Positions 18,294 through 28,484 are shown, numbered from the stretch's first letter. The stretch: DNA of 64,000 nucleotides from Neogemmobacter tilapiae (GCF_014652215.1 NZ_BMYJ01000011.1:1-64000); one strand, 5' to 3'. The notes: generated from the letters alone by a model not told the origin. Made by a program: numbers and translations.

Positions 18294-19817
18294 CTAAAGC
18301 CCTGAACGGGTTACATCCAGCAGCCCCATCCGCCGCAGGGTCGTGACCGGATAGTCCGGGCTGGCCATCAGGTCGAGCGTAAAGTCCGGCTCCAACGCCC
18401 GCAGGCGCGACAGCGCATCGACTGTCCCCGCCTCATCCCCACGCCGATAGCGCAGGGCGGCCAGAAACCGCAAGGAGGGGCGGTTGTCTGGTGCATGGGC
18501 CAGCGCCGCCGCCGCCGATTCCTCGGCGTGATCCAACTGGCCCAGCCGCATCTGGCTGACCATCCGCCGCAAAAGCCAGGTCGCCTGCCCGATCAGCGCC
18601 ATCGGCCCGGTGCCCGCCCTCAACGCCATCGCCAAAGCCTCGCGGTCGCGCCCGGCATCGGTCAGCGCCTGTGACAAAACATGCCGCGCCAGATCGCTGT
18701 CCGGGCACAGCCGCAGGGCCAGCCGGGACAGATCCAGCGCCCCCGCCACATCGCGTTTCCACGACCGCAGCAGCGCCGACAAGGACAGGACCGTCGCATC
18801 GCCGGGGGCCAAGGCCCGCGCCCGATGGAGGAACCCCTCGGCCTCGGCCAAACGCGCCTCGGGGTCATGCGTCTGCCGTTCCAAGATCAGCGTGTAGCGC
18901 AGATAGGCTCGCATCGACAGGCCCAGCGCCCCCTCGCCAATCTCGGGCGCGCGCTCCAGCCGCTCATCCGCCCGGATCAACCGCTGGCGGGTAAAGCTGA
19001 ACAGGTCCGCCAGCGGAAAGATCGGCTGATCCGGTGCGGCAAAGCGCAAAGCCGCCTGCACGATGGCGTAGGTCAGCGTCGCCAAGGCCTGCCGCAGGGC
19101 AGGCCCCGAACCCTTGCGCGGCAGCGCATGGCGCTGCGTCATGATTTGCTGACCCGTTGCCAGATCGCGCAGCATCACCATGATGATCGCCTGATCGCCC
19201 GACCCCAGACAGATCGCATGCACCGACTGCCCCCGAGGCCGCCCCTGCAACATCGCGCCGGGGATCATATCCGACGGGATCAGTTCCGCCGCCTTGGCGC
19301 TGGCCTCATGCACCAGCATCGCCCCCAAAAGCCGCGCCTGATCATCCGCCCCTTCCGGCTCAAACACCGCCAGAACCGGCAGGCGAGGCGAGGGCGGCGC
19401 CGGACCCGCATCCTCCAGCGACAGGCGCAGATCGCGCAGCCAGTCGTCAAATTCGGGGTCCGCCACATCCAGCCCTTCGGCAAATTCCGCAGGCCGCCCC
19501 GCACTTGCACCCGGCGAAAGATCAACCTGCACCGCCCCCGAAAGCGCCAGCCAGCCCGGCCCGCTTTCCAGAACCCCCGCATGGCCCGCCAAGGCCAGTC
19601 GCAGATCGCGCAACAATTGCCGCAGCGCCGCCGCCCCCTGTTCACCGGGGCTTTCGCTGTAAAGCTTGTCCTGCAAGGCCACCCGCGCCATGCGCCGGCC
19701 CGGCGCCATCGCCAAAAGCACCAGCACCGCCCGCGCCTTGGCCCCGCGCGGGGTGATGTCTTGGTCCCCCCCAGCCATCAGGCGGATGGGGCCGATCAGG
19801 CGTAGAACAAGGCTCAT
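18294..19817 (-). CDS. SARP/BTAD-like transcriptional regulator with TPR domain
   Basis: A 507-residue regulator. Residues 1-95 form an OmpR-like winged helix of the AfsR/SARP type (RLIGPIRL at the start, TPRGAKARAVLVLLAMAPGRRMAR, then LRQLLRDLRLAL). A middle region has an adenylate-cyclase-like or sensor-like strand pattern, and about residues 300-480 are helical TPR repeats. No phosphoacceptor domain is seen. It is divergent from the haloperoxidase-like gene and upstream of the subtilase-ATP-grasp pair. SARP regulators activate antibiotic and peptide clusters in actinomycetes; here it is likely the cluster activator. Confidence 0.82.
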   Translation of the reverse strand: MSLVLRLIGPIRLMAGGDQDITPRGAKARAVLVLLAMAPGRRMARVALQDKLYSESPGEQGAAALRQLLRDLRLALAGHAGVLESGPGWLALSGAVQVDLSPGASAGRPAEFAEGLDVADPEFDDWLRDLRLSLEDAGPAPPSPRLPVLAVFEPEGADDQARLLGAMLVHEASAKAAELIPSDMIPGAMLQGRPRGQSVHAICLGSGDQAIIMVMLRDLATGQQIMTQRHALPRKGSGPALRQALATLTYAIVQAALRFAAPDQPIFPLADLFSFTRQRLIRADERLERAPEIGEGALGLSMRAYLRYTLILERQTHDPEARLAEAEGFLHRARALAPGDATVLSLSALLRSWKRDVAGALDLSRLALRLCPDSDLARHVLSQALTDAGRDREALAMALRAGTGPMALIGQATWLLRRMVSQMRLGQLDHAEESAAAALAHAPDNRPSLRFLAALRYRRGDEAGTVDALSRLRALEPDFTLDLMASPDYPVTTLRRMGLLDVTRSGL

Positions 19818-19908
19818 CGACGATCCCGGATTATCGGCGGGTCCAAAGCTGTTAACATATGTGACAACGAATCAATCTATTTTGCCGTTTTCAGCAGGGA
19901 TCATCGCG

Positions 19909-20991
19909 ATGGCGCTGTCAAACGCCCACAACGCGCATAATGCGCACAACGCTCATAACGCGCACAACGCCCATAATGCACATAACGCGCACAATGCCCA
20001 TGGGGGCGGGGCTTCGGGTGCTGCACTGGGCGTCGCTTTGCTGCAAGCGCGCGAAGGCATCGCCGATGGCGGGCCGATCGCGCCCCTTTTGCCCACCGCC
20101 CCAGCCCTGCCCGCCGCAGACAGGCTGAAACGGATCGAGCCGAATTTCGTCCTGTCCTCGCTGATCTTTGAATGCCAAGAGGTTCTGGCCGTCCAGTCCC
20201 AAGGCCCCGACAGCGCCAGCCTTTCGCTGCGCATCGGTGGCAGTCTGCACCCGCTGGCGCGCTTGGGTCGCCCCAGCCCACAGGATTTCGTAGATGAGGC
20301 GAAACTTGTTGCAGGCTACGCCGATCTGCGCGGCGAAAGATTGGCCGAGATTGACGCGCAATCCGCCACGCTTGACCCTTTCTTTGCCAGCGTCCTGCCC
20401 TTGGGTGGCCTTTGGACCCCCGCCATCGGCACCTTGGCGGCGCTGACGGGCGAACTGGCCACCGCCGCCGTCCAGCGGATCAAGCTGCATTTCGGCGCGG
20501 CCCGGCCGCATGTCCTGTCGGATCAAATCCAGCCGATGATCCCCTGCCCGGCCCATTCCAGCTATCCCTCGGGCCATGCCACGCAGGCCTTTGCCTTGGC
20601 CACCATGCTGGACCTTTTGACCCAAGGGCCGGGCCTCGATACCACCAACCCGCTTTACCGCATGGCCGCCCGCATCGCCGTCAACCGCACCGTGGCTGGG
20701 GTTCACTTTCCCGGCGACAGCGCCAGCGGCGCGGTTCTGGGCATCAGCCTAGGCCGCTGGATCGCCGCCCGCGCCAAAGGCGCACCGGTCCAAGGGCTGG
20801 GCTTCGAAGCCACCCGCTGGGGCGAAACCGCAGCGGGGGCCAGCCGCGATTTCCACCTGCCCCGCCTGCTGACGGTTCTGGGTGATGCCACCGCCATCAC
20901 CGCCCTGCCCCCCCGCAACGTCAGCAAAGGCCCGCTGCTGGCCACCGTCTGGAAACGCGGGGCCGAGGAATGGGGCAAAAGATGGGGCTGA
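19909..20991 (+). CDS. PAP2-superfamily protein, vanadium haloperoxidase-like, with N-terminal NAH repeats
   Basis: A 360-residue protein. Residues 5-31 are nine NAH tripeptides, followed by a glycine-rich linker. The catalytic part has the PAP2/haloperoxidase elements AARPH (near residue 200), YPSGHATQAFA (near 218-228) and NRTVAGVHFPGDSASG (near 258-275), with the Arg and His that hold vanadate or phosphate. Soluble haloperoxidase-like members use H2O2 to halogenate; others are phosphatases. No transmembrane helices or Sec signal are evident. AGGGA precedes the ATG at 19909. First gene of the plus-strand arm. Confidence 0.82.
   Translation: MALSNAHNAHNAHNAHNAHNAHNAHNAHNAHGGGASGAALGVALLQAREGIADGGPIAPLLPTAPALPAADRLKRIEPNFVLSSLIFECQEVLAVQSQGPDSASLSLRIGGSLHPLARLGRPSPQDFVDEAKLVAGYADLRGERLAEIDAQSATLDPFFASVLPLGGLWTPAIGTLAALTGELATAAVQRIKLHFGAARPHVLSDQIQPMIPCPAHSSYPSGHATQAFALATMLDLLTQGPGLDTTNPLYRMAARIAVNRTVAGVHFPGDSASGAVLGISLGRWIAARAKGAPVQGLGFEATRWGETAAGASRDFHLPRLLTVLGDATAITALPPRNVSKGPLLATVWKRGAEEWGKRWG
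19921..20001 (+). repeat. Nine tandem 9-bp units encoding Asn-Ala-His
   Basis: Eighty-one bases of uninterrupted 9-bp units (AAY GCN CAY), all encoding NAH with varied third bases. The synonymous variation argues that selection keeps the tripeptide. It adds nine regularly spaced histidines to the N-terminus of the haloperoxidase-like protein, a possible metal-binding strip. Confidence 0.95.
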
Positions 20992-21191
20992 CCTTCGTTC
21001 CCGCAGCATCGGGTGAAATGGACAGTCTGGGTGACGAAGGCTGGCCTTTGGCGCATTACCTGCTGCACCCACCCGGCCCACAACCCAGCCCCGTCTGGCA
21101 AATCAGCCGCCAGCCGCCCAGCGATGCCGACCCCGCCGACAGCCGCCGCGCGGCGCTGGAGGCGCTGATCATCGCGGCCTTCGGCCCATGA
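20982..21191 (+). CDS. Small protein of unknown function in the SARP cluster
   Basis: A 69-residue protein (73 if the in-frame ATG at 20970 is used). It overlaps the end of the haloperoxidase-like gene by about 10 bases, and its stop overlaps the next gene by four bases (ATGA), so it sits inside a translationally coupled trio. It is rich in proline and acidic residues with a short helical C-terminus (ADSRRAALEALIIAAFG). I do not recognise it. It could be an inhibitor, a chaperone or a substrate for the flanking subtilase. Confidence 0.65.
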   Translation: MGLTFVPAASGEMDSLGDEGWPLAHYLLHPPGPQPSPVWQISRQPPSDADPADSRRAALEALIIAAFGP

Positions 21192-22837
21192 TCGCACATG
21201 AATCCTTTGCGCTGTTCGATCAGGTGCTCCAGGCGCTGCCGCGTCTGGCCCCGCCGGATGCCCTGATCACGCCCCATCTGCCCCCCGCGCCGGAACAGGG
21301 CTTTCTCTCGCCCGGTGCGATGCCGCCTGACCCGGATCATTGCGCCATCATCGCGATGATCGACCACGCCATCCCCTTTGCCCATCGCCTGTTCCGTGCG
21401 CCGGATGGTCACAGCCGCATGGCAGCGATTTGGCTGCAAGACGCGCCCGCCTGCGACCGCCGCCCCGACATCGCCTTTGGGCAGGAGCTTCGTGGCCCGA
21501 TGATCGATGCACTGGGCCGCGATGAGGATACCCTTTACCGCGCCCTTGGCCTGATGGACCCTGCAAGGGGCCACGGCCTTTTGCGTTCCGCCAGCCATGG
21601 GGCGGGCGTCGCGGCGCTGGCCGCTGGTTTTGCACCCGAAGACCCCCGTTCCCTGAACCATCCGCTGATCGCTGTTTCCCTGCCCGATTTCGGGGTGGCC
21701 GACACTTCGGGCAGTCTGTCGGCGCTGTTCATTCAGGCCGCCGTCGTCTTTGTCATCGCCCGTGCCCGCGCGCTGGCCCGCGACATGTCGCAAGCCGCAG
21801 GCCGCACCATCCGCCCGCCCTTGGTGGTGAACCTGTCCTTGGGCATCACCGCCGGGGGGCGGGATGGGTCATCGCTCATCTCGCGCCTGCAAAACGCCAT
21901 TTCCCAATCCGCCGAGCCAGATCTTGGCCCCGTGCATTTCGTGCTGCCCACCGGCAATTCCCGGCAAGACCGGGGCCGCGCCGTGCTGGAACAGGGGCAG
22001 GATATCCTTTGGCACCTGCCGCCGGATGACCGCACGCCTTCGGCGCTGGAAATCTGGGGCATGGGGCCGGGCCTGCCCGTGACGCTGACCCAGCCCGATG
22101 GCCAAAGCCTAGCCGTTGACCTGCCCGCGGGTGGTGGCATGGGCCGGATCAAGGATGATCAGGGCCGCGAACTCGCGCGCCTGACGCTGCAAAACCGCGC
22201 CATGGGGCGCCTTGCCCCCCGGCCCTGCCTGACGCTGATCCTGCCCCCCACCCTGCCCGACGCGCCCGGCCAGACCAGTGCCCCGCCGGGGCCATGGCGG
22301 ATCGCCCCCACCGGGCCGGGGCCGTTTGAACTGATCGTCTTGCGCGATGACAGCCTGTCCGGCTTTGGCCCAAGGGGCCGCCAGTCGCGGCTGATTGACC
22401 CCGCCTATGCTGCCCGGCAGGACGATGGCCATTGGCCGGGTGACGATAGCACCAACCCCGCCAAAATTCGCCGCAACGGCACCTCCAGCAGTTATGTTGG
22501 GGGTCCGCACCAGATCCGCGTCGGGGCCACATTGGCCGACGCCAGCCTTGCGCCCTATACCGGCCTTTTGGAGGACGGAATGGCCGGCGATGTCACCGCC
22601 CCCGCCGATGCCGCCCTTTCGGTGCGCGGCCTGATCCTGCCCGGCATGCGCGCCGGGGTGCGCCAAAGACTGTCGGGCACCAGCCTGTCGGCGCCGCAAG
22701 TCACGCGCTGGCTGGCGGGCGAATTGGCTCAAGGCCGCCCCCTGCCCGACCGTGCTGCCATTGTCGCCGCTGTGGGGCCGGGCGATTGCCCTGACTTGGG
22801 CCGACCGGCCGATTTGCCTTGGCGATGTGGCTTGTAA
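21188..22837 (+). CDS. Second subtilase-like serine peptidase (S8 family)
   Basis: A 549-residue protein with an apparently intact S8 triad: Asp59 (AMIDHAIP), His137 (SASHGAGVAAL), Asn257 (LPTGN) and Ser499 (SGTSLSAPQVTRW). The segment between Asn257 and Ser499 is unusually long (about 240 residues) and contains an inserted strand-rich domain. There is no signal peptide and no Thr/Asp repeat. It is the last gene of the plus-strand arm and overlaps the small gene by four bases. It may process the partner subtilase or its repeat peptide. The gene ends nine bases before convergent rmuC. Confidence 0.85.
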   Translation: MIAHESFALFDQVLQALPRLAPPDALITPHLPPAPEQGFLSPGAMPPDPDHCAIIAMIDHAIPFAHRLFRAPDGHSRMAAIWLQDAPACDRRPDIAFGQELRGPMIDALGRDEDTLYRALGLMDPARGHGLLRSASHGAGVAALAAGFAPEDPRSLNHPLIAVSLPDFGVADTSGSLSALFIQAAVVFVIARARALARDMSQAAGRTIRPPLVVNLSLGITAGGRDGSSLISRLQNAISQSAEPDLGPVHFVLPTGNSRQDRGRAVLEQGQDILWHLPPDDRTPSALEIWGMGPGLPVTLTQPDGQSLAVDLPAGGGMGRIKDDQGRELARLTLQNRAMGRLAPRPCLTLILPPTLPDAPGQTSAPPGPWRIAPTGPGPFELIVLRDDSLSGFGPRGRQSRLIDPAYAARQDDGHWPGDDSTNPAKIRRNGTSSSYVGGPHQIRVGATLADASLAPYTGLLEDGMAGDVTAPADAALSVRGLILPGMRAGVRQRLSGTSLSAPQVTRWLAGELAQGRPLPDRAAIVAAVGPGDCPDLGRPADLPWRCGL

Positions 22838-22846
22838 CAGCCGGGC

Positions 22847-23998
22847 CTATTCCGCCGCTTTCGGCGCGATCAGGCTGACCTGCTCCACCTCTTCAAAGTC
22901 GAAATTGTCCAACCGCGCCGCGCGTTTGCCCGCCCGTTCCGCTGCCGTTCCGATCCCGTCCAGATCGGCCTTGGCCTGATTGAAATGGGTGTTCAGCTTG
23001 TCCACCCGTTCCACCACCAGCTCCACATCGCGGTGCAGCATCCGCAGGGTCGCCCGGATCGCCCCCGCCTGTTCCCGCATCCGCGCATCCTTCAGCACCG
23101 CCCGCATCGTGTGCAGCGTCGCCATGCAGGTCGTTGGCGACACGATCCAGACCTTGGCCGCGAAACCCTCGCGCACCAGTTCCGGGAAATTCGCGTGCAG
23201 TTCCGCGTAAACCGCTTCGGACGGCAGGAACATCAACGCCCCATCCGCCGTTTCGCCTTCAAGGATATACTTGTCGGCAATCGCCTTGATATGCCCCTTC
23301 ACCGCCACCCGCATTGCCGCCGCCGCCTCGCGCAGCGCGCCTTCGGTTTTCGCCACCCGCAGCGCCTCGTACGCTTCCAGCGGGAATTTCGCGTCGATGA
23401 CGATGGGGCCGGGTGGGTTTGGCAGATGGATCAGGCAATCCGCCCGTTTCCCATTCGAAAGCGTCGCTTGCATGGCATAGGCATCGCTGGGCAAAGCCTT
23501 TTGCACGATGTCATGCAGTTGGATTTCCCCAAAGGCCCCGCGCGTCTGCTTGTTCGAAAGGATGTCCTGCAAGGACAACACATTCCCCGAAAGCTTTTCA
23601 ATATTCGCCTGCGCCTTGTCGATGGTTTCCAGCCGCTGCTGCAAATCGCCCAAACTGCGCGCCGTGCGGACCGAGGTGCTTTGCAGGTTTTCCGTCATCG
23701 CCGCCTGAACCTCGGCCAAACGCCGCTCCATCAGTTGCAGCATGGCACTTTGGCTGTGGGCCTGCGCCTCGCCCACATGGTTCAGCCCCCCCGCCAACCG
23801 TTCCTGCCCATCCGCCAGCGCCTGAACCCGCCAAGCGAGTTGCCCCATCTGCTGCGTCAACGGCTCCGTCGCCGTCGCCGAACGCCCCGCCGCCCGCAGG
23901 ATCAGCACCAGAAACAGCAGCACCAGCGCCGAGGCCCCGGCAATGGCCAAGGTCAGGGGATCATCCCAACGAAAGGCATAGGGACCAATCTGGATCAT
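22847..23998 (-). CDS. rmuC: DNA recombination protein RmuC
   Basis: A 383-residue protein that limits inversions and recombination at short inverted repeats. It has an N-terminal transmembrane helix (about residues 16-36), a long coiled coil (about 40-150) and an RmuC nuclease-like domain with [27 protein letters not shown] and [11 protein letters not shown]. The start overlaps the mutL stop by four bases, so both repair genes are coupled. Confidence 0.95.
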   Translation of the reverse strand: MIQIGPYAFRWDDPLTLAIAGASALVLLFLVLILRAAGRSATATEPLTQQMGQLAWRVQALADGQERLAGGLNHVGEAQAHSQSAMLQLMERRLAEVQAAMTENLQSTSVRTARSLGDLQQRLETIDKAQANIEKLSGNVLSLQDILSNKQTRGAFGEIQLHDIVQKALPSDAYAMQATLSNGKRADCLIHLPNPPGPIVIDAKFPLEAYEALRVAKTEGALREAAAAMRVAVKGHIKAIADKYILEGETADGALMFLPSEAVYAELHANFPELVREGFAAKVWIVSPTTCMATLHTMRAVLKDARMREQAGAIRATLRMLHRDVELVVERVDKLNTHFNQAKADLDGIGTAAERAGKRAARLDNFDFEEVEQVSLIAPKAAE

Positions 23999-25821
23999 CG
24001 CCGCCCGAACAGCCGTTCAATGTCGGCCAGTTTCAGTTCAACATAGGTCGGCCGCCCGTGGTTGCACTGGCCCGATAGGGGCGTCGCCTCCATCTCGCGC
24101 AAAAGCGCGTTCATCTCGTCCCCCCGCATCTGCCGCCCGGAACGGATCGACCCATGGCAGGACATCCGGCTGAGAACCGCATCCATTTTCGCCTGCACCC
24201 GCTGGCTTTGCCCAAGGTCGGCCAGATCGTCCAGAATATCGCGGATCAGCGCCTGCGCATTGACCTGTCCCAGAATGGCCGGGGTTTCCTGCACGGCGAC
24301 CGCCGATCCCCCGAACGCCTCGATCACCAGCCCCACGCGGGCCAGATCGGGGGCCGCTTCCAGCAGACGGGCGCAATCGTCGGGCGACAGGTCGATGATT
24401 TCCGGGATCAGCAGCGCCTGACGGGCGATGCCCGCCCCATCCCGCTGCGCCTTCAGACGTTCATAAACCAGCCGTTCGTGGGCGGCATGCTGATCGACGA
24501 TCACAAAGCCATCCGCCGTTTGCGCGATGATGTAATTCTCGTGCAACTGCGCCCGCGCTGCGCCCAGATAACCCGCTGCCGTTTCAACAGGCGCTTCAAT
24601 CCGCGCGGCGGGCGCTTCGGCAAAGCCCATGGGCGCTTGCCATTCCTGCACGCGGGCGAATGTCGGCTGACTGGGCCAATTTTGACTGGGTCGGTCCATC
24701 TGATAGACGCGCGGCCCTACAGGCTCCGCCCGCATCTGAGCCAAGGTTTCCGCCCCCACCGTGCTGGACGCCCGATGCCCCGCCCCGGCCAAAGCATGGC
24801 GCAACGCCGTCACGATCAGCCCCCGCACCGCCCCCGGTTCACGGAACCGCACCTCGGATTTCGCGGGATGCACGTTCACATCCACCCGCGTCGGATCAAC
24901 GGTCACAAACAACACCGCCGCCGGATGCCGATCACGCGACAGCACATCCATATAGGCCGCCCGCAAGGCCCCGATCAGCTGCTTGTCCTGCACCGGCCGC
25001 CCGTTCACGAACAGATATTGCGCGACGGACGTCCCCCGCGAATAGGTCGGCAGGCCCGCATAACCCGTCAGCCGCACCCCATCATGTTCCGCGTCAATCG
25101 CCACCGCATTGTCGGCGAAATCCGCCCCGATGACCCGCGCCACCCGGCCCCGCAGCGCATCGAACAGATCGCCCTGCTCCGCCTCGGCCCGGAAAATCAC
25201 CCGCTCGTCGCCACCCGACACATCGCGCAGGGTAAAGCCCACGCCGGGTTCCGCCAAAGCCAGCCGCCGCACCACCTCGGCCATCGCCTGCGCCTCGGCC
25301 CGGTCGGACCGCATGAATTTCAACCGCGCGGGCGTGGCATGGAACAGATCGCGCAGTTCCACGACCGTGCCCCCCGACAGGCCCACGGGCCGCACCGGGC
25401 CAACCCGCCCGCCATCCACCGTGATCGCGGCCGCATCCTGCCCCGCCACACGGCTTTGGATCGTCAGCCGACCCACCGCCCCCAGCGAAGGCAGCGCCTC
25501 GCCCCGGAAACCAAAGGAGTGGATGTTCAGCAAATCCGACCCGTCGATCTTGCTGGTCGCGTGCCGCGTCACCGCAAGGGGCAAGTCATCCCCCGTCATC
25601 CCGCAGCCATCGTCCGTCACCCGGATCAGAACCTTGCCACCCTCGGCATAGTCCACCGTCACCCGCCGCGCCCCCGCGTCCAGCGCGTTTTCCACCAACT
25701 CTTTCACGGCAGAGGCAGGCCGTTCCACCACCTCACCCGCCGCAATGCGGTTGATCGCCGCCTCGTCCAACTGGCGAATAACGGGCCGTTCGGCAGAGAT
25801 ATGGGGGCTGGGCGCGTTCAT
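23995..25821 (-). CDS. mutL: DNA mismatch repair protein MutL
   Basis: A 608-residue protein that couples mismatch recognition by MutS to strand removal. The N-terminal GHKL ATPase has [24 protein letters not shown] and [10 protein letters not shown]. Near residue 440, [12 protein letters not shown] fits the endonuclease motif DQHA(x2)E(x4)E, so this MutL likely nicks DNA itself, as expected in bacteria lacking MutH. The ATG at 25821 is chosen; an ATG at 25833 would add four residues. It lies between a peptidase gene and rmuC. Confidence 0.97.
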   Translation of the reverse strand: MNAPSPHISAERPVIRQLDEAAINRIAAGEVVERPASAVKELVENALDAGARRVTVDYAEGGKVLIRVTDDGCGMTGDDLPLAVTRHATSKIDGSDLLNIHSFGFRGEALPSLGAVGRLTIQSRVAGQDAAAITVDGGRVGPVRPVGLSGGTVVELRDLFHATPARLKFMRSDRAEAQAMAEVVRRLALAEPGVGFTLRDVSGGDERVIFRAEAEQGDLFDALRGRVARVIGADFADNAVAIDAEHDGVRLTGYAGLPTYSRGTSVAQYLFVNGRPVQDKQLIGALRAAYMDVLSRDRHPAAVLFVTVDPTRVDVNVHPAKSEVRFREPGAVRGLIVTALRHALAGAGHRASSTVGAETLAQMRAEPVGPRVYQMDRPSQNWPSQPTFARVQEWQAPMGFAEAPAARIEAPVETAAGYLGAARAQLHENYIIAQTADGFVIVDQHAAHERLVYERLKAQRDGAGIARQALLIPEIIDLSPDDCARLLEAAPDLARVGLVIEAFGGSAVAVQETPAILGQVNAQALIRDILDDLADLGQSQRVQAKMDAVLSRMSCHGSIRSGRQMRGDEMNALLREMEATPLSGQCNHGRPTYVELKLADIERLFGRR

Positions 25822-25860
25822 GCCCCTATCCATAGCATAGCCGCGCAGATTCGGGAAAGG

Positions 25861-27159
25861 TCAGTTCAACCCTTCCGGCTGACCCACCACCACGAAATGC
25901 AGATCATCCGGATGCAAAATCCGCGCCGCCACCCGCGCCATATCGGCCAAGGTCACCGCCTCGATCTTGGCGTTCCGCGTGCTGGCATAGTCGATCGGCA
26001 GATCTTCCATCTGCATCCCCACCAGAATATTCGCAATCGCCGCGTTGCTGTCAAACCGCAGCGGATAGCTGCCCGTCAGATAGGTTTTCGCATCGGCCAA
26101 TTCCGCCTCGGTGACCCCATCCTTGGCCAACCGCGCCCATTCCGAACGCAGCAGATCAATCACCTGCCCCACCTTGGAATTCTCGGTCGAAAGGCTGCCG
26201 AGATACAGTTCCGCATGGTCCAAGGGCACCAACGCTGTGCCCACCCCATAGGTCAGCCCCCGCTTTTCCCGCACTTCCGTCATCAGACGCGACCCGAAGC
26301 GCCCGCCACCCAGAATTTCGTTCAGCAGATAGGCGGCAAAGAAATCCGGATCATCGCGCCGGATGCCCTGATGCCCGAACTGAATCACCGATTGCGGCGA
26401 CGGATAATCCACCACCGTCACCCCGCCCTTCAGCGCATATTCCGCCCGCGCGGGCAAAGGCGCCCCCGTTGCAGGCAGGCCCGCCAGAACCTTGTCGATC
26501 AGCGCGCCCAATTCTTCGGGCGAAATATCCCCCACGGCGGCCACATAAACCCGGTCCTGCGCTAGGGCCGCTTTCCACGCCGCCACCACATCGTCGCGCG
26601 TCAGAGCGTTGACCGATTCCACCGTCCCATCACCGCTGGTCGCATAGGGATGGCTGCCAAAGGCATCGGCATCAAAGCGGTGCGCCGCAATCGTGCCGGG
26701 GTCTTTCGCATCCGCCGCAAGGCCGGTCAGCACCTGCCCCCGCACCCGATCCACCGCATCCTGATCAAAGCGCGGCTGGGTCAGCGCCAGATTCAAAAGG
26801 TCCACCACCTGATCGCGGTTTTCCGTCAGCGCCCGCATCGACACGCCAATCGCATCCCCATAGGGCCGGAATTCCAGACTGGCCGCCAACCCATCCCGCG
26901 CATTGGCAAAGCCCTGTGCATCCAGATCGCCCGCGCCTTCCTCGATCAACCCGGTCATCAGATTGACCGCCCCCCGTTTCGCCGGATCATCCAGCGAGGT
27001 GCCGCCGCGAAAGCGAATCTCTAGCGACATGAAGGGGTTCGTATGATCCTCCACCAGCCAGGCCTTGATGCCGCTGGGTGAGGTCACGTCCTGAATGGCA
27101 ATTTCCGCCCGCAGCGGCAGGGCCAGCAGCATCAGCGCCGCAAAGACACGCAACATCAT
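25861..27159 (-). CDS. M16 family peptidase-like protein, zinc site lacking
   Basis: A 432-residue exported protein (signal peptide MMLRVFAALMLLALPLRAE) of the pitrilysin-like M16 family. In the place of the HxxEH zinc motif it has NLMTGLIEEG, so it should be catalytically inactive, as in the non-catalytic partner of many M16 heterodimers. It overlaps the upstream active M16 gene by four bases, which fits formation of a two-subunit periplasmic peptidase. mutL follows after 39 bases. Confidence 0.92.
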   Translation of the reverse strand: MMLRVFAALMLLALPLRAEIAIQDVTSPSGIKAWLVEDHTNPFMSLEIRFRGGTSLDDPAKRGAVNLMTGLIEEGAGDLDAQGFANARDGLAASLEFRPYGDAIGVSMRALTENRDQVVDLLNLALTQPRFDQDAVDRVRGQVLTGLAADAKDPGTIAAHRFDADAFGSHPYATSGDGTVESVNALTRDDVVAAWKAALAQDRVYVAAVGDISPEELGALIDKVLAGLPATGAPLPARAEYALKGGVTVVDYPSPQSVIQFGHQGIRRDDPDFFAAYLLNEILGGGRFGSRLMTEVREKRGLTYGVGTALVPLDHAELYLGSLSTENSKVGQVIDLLRSEWARLAKDGVTEAELADAKTYLTGSYPLRFDSNAAIANILVGMQMEDLPIDYASTRNAKIEAVTLADMARVAARILHPDDLHFVVVGQPEGLN

Positions 27160-28484
27160 TCGGCATTCTCCTCGGGCAGGGCCATGGCTGTCACAGATTG
27201 CTTACGGTCCAACAGCAGCGCCGCCGCCTGCACATCAGCGGGCGTCACCTCTTGCAGCACCTGAGGCCAGACCTTGATATCCTCCAGCGTCAGGCCAATC
27301 GTCAGCGCCTCGCCATACATCCGCGCCAGACCATCGCTGTTGTCCCGCGCAAAGATTTCACCGGCCCGCAGCTGCGTCTTGATCCGTTCAAACGCCTCAG
27401 GGTCCACACCCTTTTCCGCGATGTCCGCCAGCAAGGCATCCAGCCGCGCCTCAACCACGGCCAGTTCCACACCGGGGGCCGGATACAAGGCCACGCCAAA
27501 GGTGCCGTAATCCATCTCGGTCCCGCCATACCAGGCGCTTGTCCAGATCGCCTTGGGCTGCGCGCCGAACTGCATATCCCGCGCCAGAATCGAGGTCGTC
27601 GGGTTCCCCCCCAGCAATTCCGCCAGATACAGCAGCGCCGCCGCTTGTTTCTGATCGCCCGACTTTCGCGCCGGAACCAGATATTGCCGCGTCAACGACT
27701 GTTCCGAAATCCGGCTGTCCGACAGCGTCAGCCGCCGCTCCGCCATCTGCGGCGGTTCTTTCACCCGCACCCGCGCCGGGATCGCCGGGTTCGGCTCCAG
27801 CGGTCCGTAATATTGTTCGGCCAAAGCTTTCACCTGATCCGGCGTCACATCGCCCGCAATCACCAGCGTCGCATTGTTCGGCGCATAATGCAGCTTGTAC
27901 CAGTCCAAAGCATCCGCTTGGCTTAGACCTTCCATCTCATGCCGCCAGCCGATGATCGGAATGCCATAGCGGTGGTTCTGAAACAGCGCCGCCCGCACCT
28001 GTTCCTGCAACACGGCCCCCGGATCGCTGTCGATCCGCTGGCTCCGTTCCTCTAGAATCACCTGCCGTTCGGTCAGAACCTCTTCTTCCAGCAGTTGCAG
28101 GCCCGTCATCCGATTGGCCTCCATCATCATCATCTGATCCAGCCGATCCGCTGCAACCCTTTGGAAATAGGCGGTGTAGTCCCAGCTGGTAAAGGCATTG
28201 TCATCCCCCCCCTGCCGTTCCACCGTCTCGGAAAACTCGCCCGAGGCCAGCTTGTCCGTGCCCTTGAACATCAGATGTTCCAGAAAATGCGCGATCCCTG
28301 ACTTTCCGGCCTTTTCATCCGCCGAACCCGCCCGGTACCAGATCATCTGCGTCACCACCGGCGCGCGGTGATCTTCGATCACCACCACCTGCAGCCCGTT
28401 CTTCAGCGTAAAGGCCGTCACATCCTCGGCCCGCAGGGGCAGCGAAAGCAGGGCCATGAACAGGCCAGTCAAAAGGGCGCGCAT
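27156..28484 (-). CDS. M16 family zinc peptidase
   Basis: A 442-residue exported metallopeptidase. A signal peptide (MRALLTGLFMALLSLPLRAE) precedes the M16 domain, whose zinc motif HFLEH (in SGIAHFLEHLMFKGT, about residues 65-69) and downstream glutamates are present. The ATG at 28484 has GGCGGAGAA upstream and is preferred over a TTG at 28499. Together with the coupled inactive paralogue it probably forms a periplasmic heterodimer that degrades peptides. It follows the DUF3035 lipoprotein gene in the minus-strand run. Confidence 0.94.
   Translation of the reverse strand: MRALLTGLFMALLSLPLRAEDVTAFTLKNGLQVVVIEDHRAPVVTQMIWYRAGSADEKAGKSGIAHFLEHLMFKGTDKLASGEFSETVERQGGDDNAFTSWDYTAYFQRVAADRLDQMMMMEANRMTGLQLLEEEVLTERQVILEERSQRIDSDPGAVLQEQVRAALFQNHRYGIPIIGWRHEMEGLSQADALDWYKLHYAPNNATLVIAGDVTPDQVKALAEQYYGPLEPNPAIPARVRVKEPPQMAERRLTLSDSRISEQSLTRQYLVPARKSGDQKQAAALLYLAELLGGNPTTSILARDMQFGAQPKAIWTSAWYGGTEMDYGTFGVALYPAPGVELAVVEARLDALLADIAEKGVDPEAFERIKTQLRAGEIFARDNSDGLARMYGEALTIGLTLEDIKVWPQVLQEVTPADVQAAALLLDRKQSVTAMALPEENAE

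Noticed and set aside
19666-19908. Upstream extension of the haloperoxidase-like protein by 81 residues
   Set aside because: The extension would run through the divergent SARP start and the promoter gap, while the ATG at 19909 has a good ribosome-binding site.
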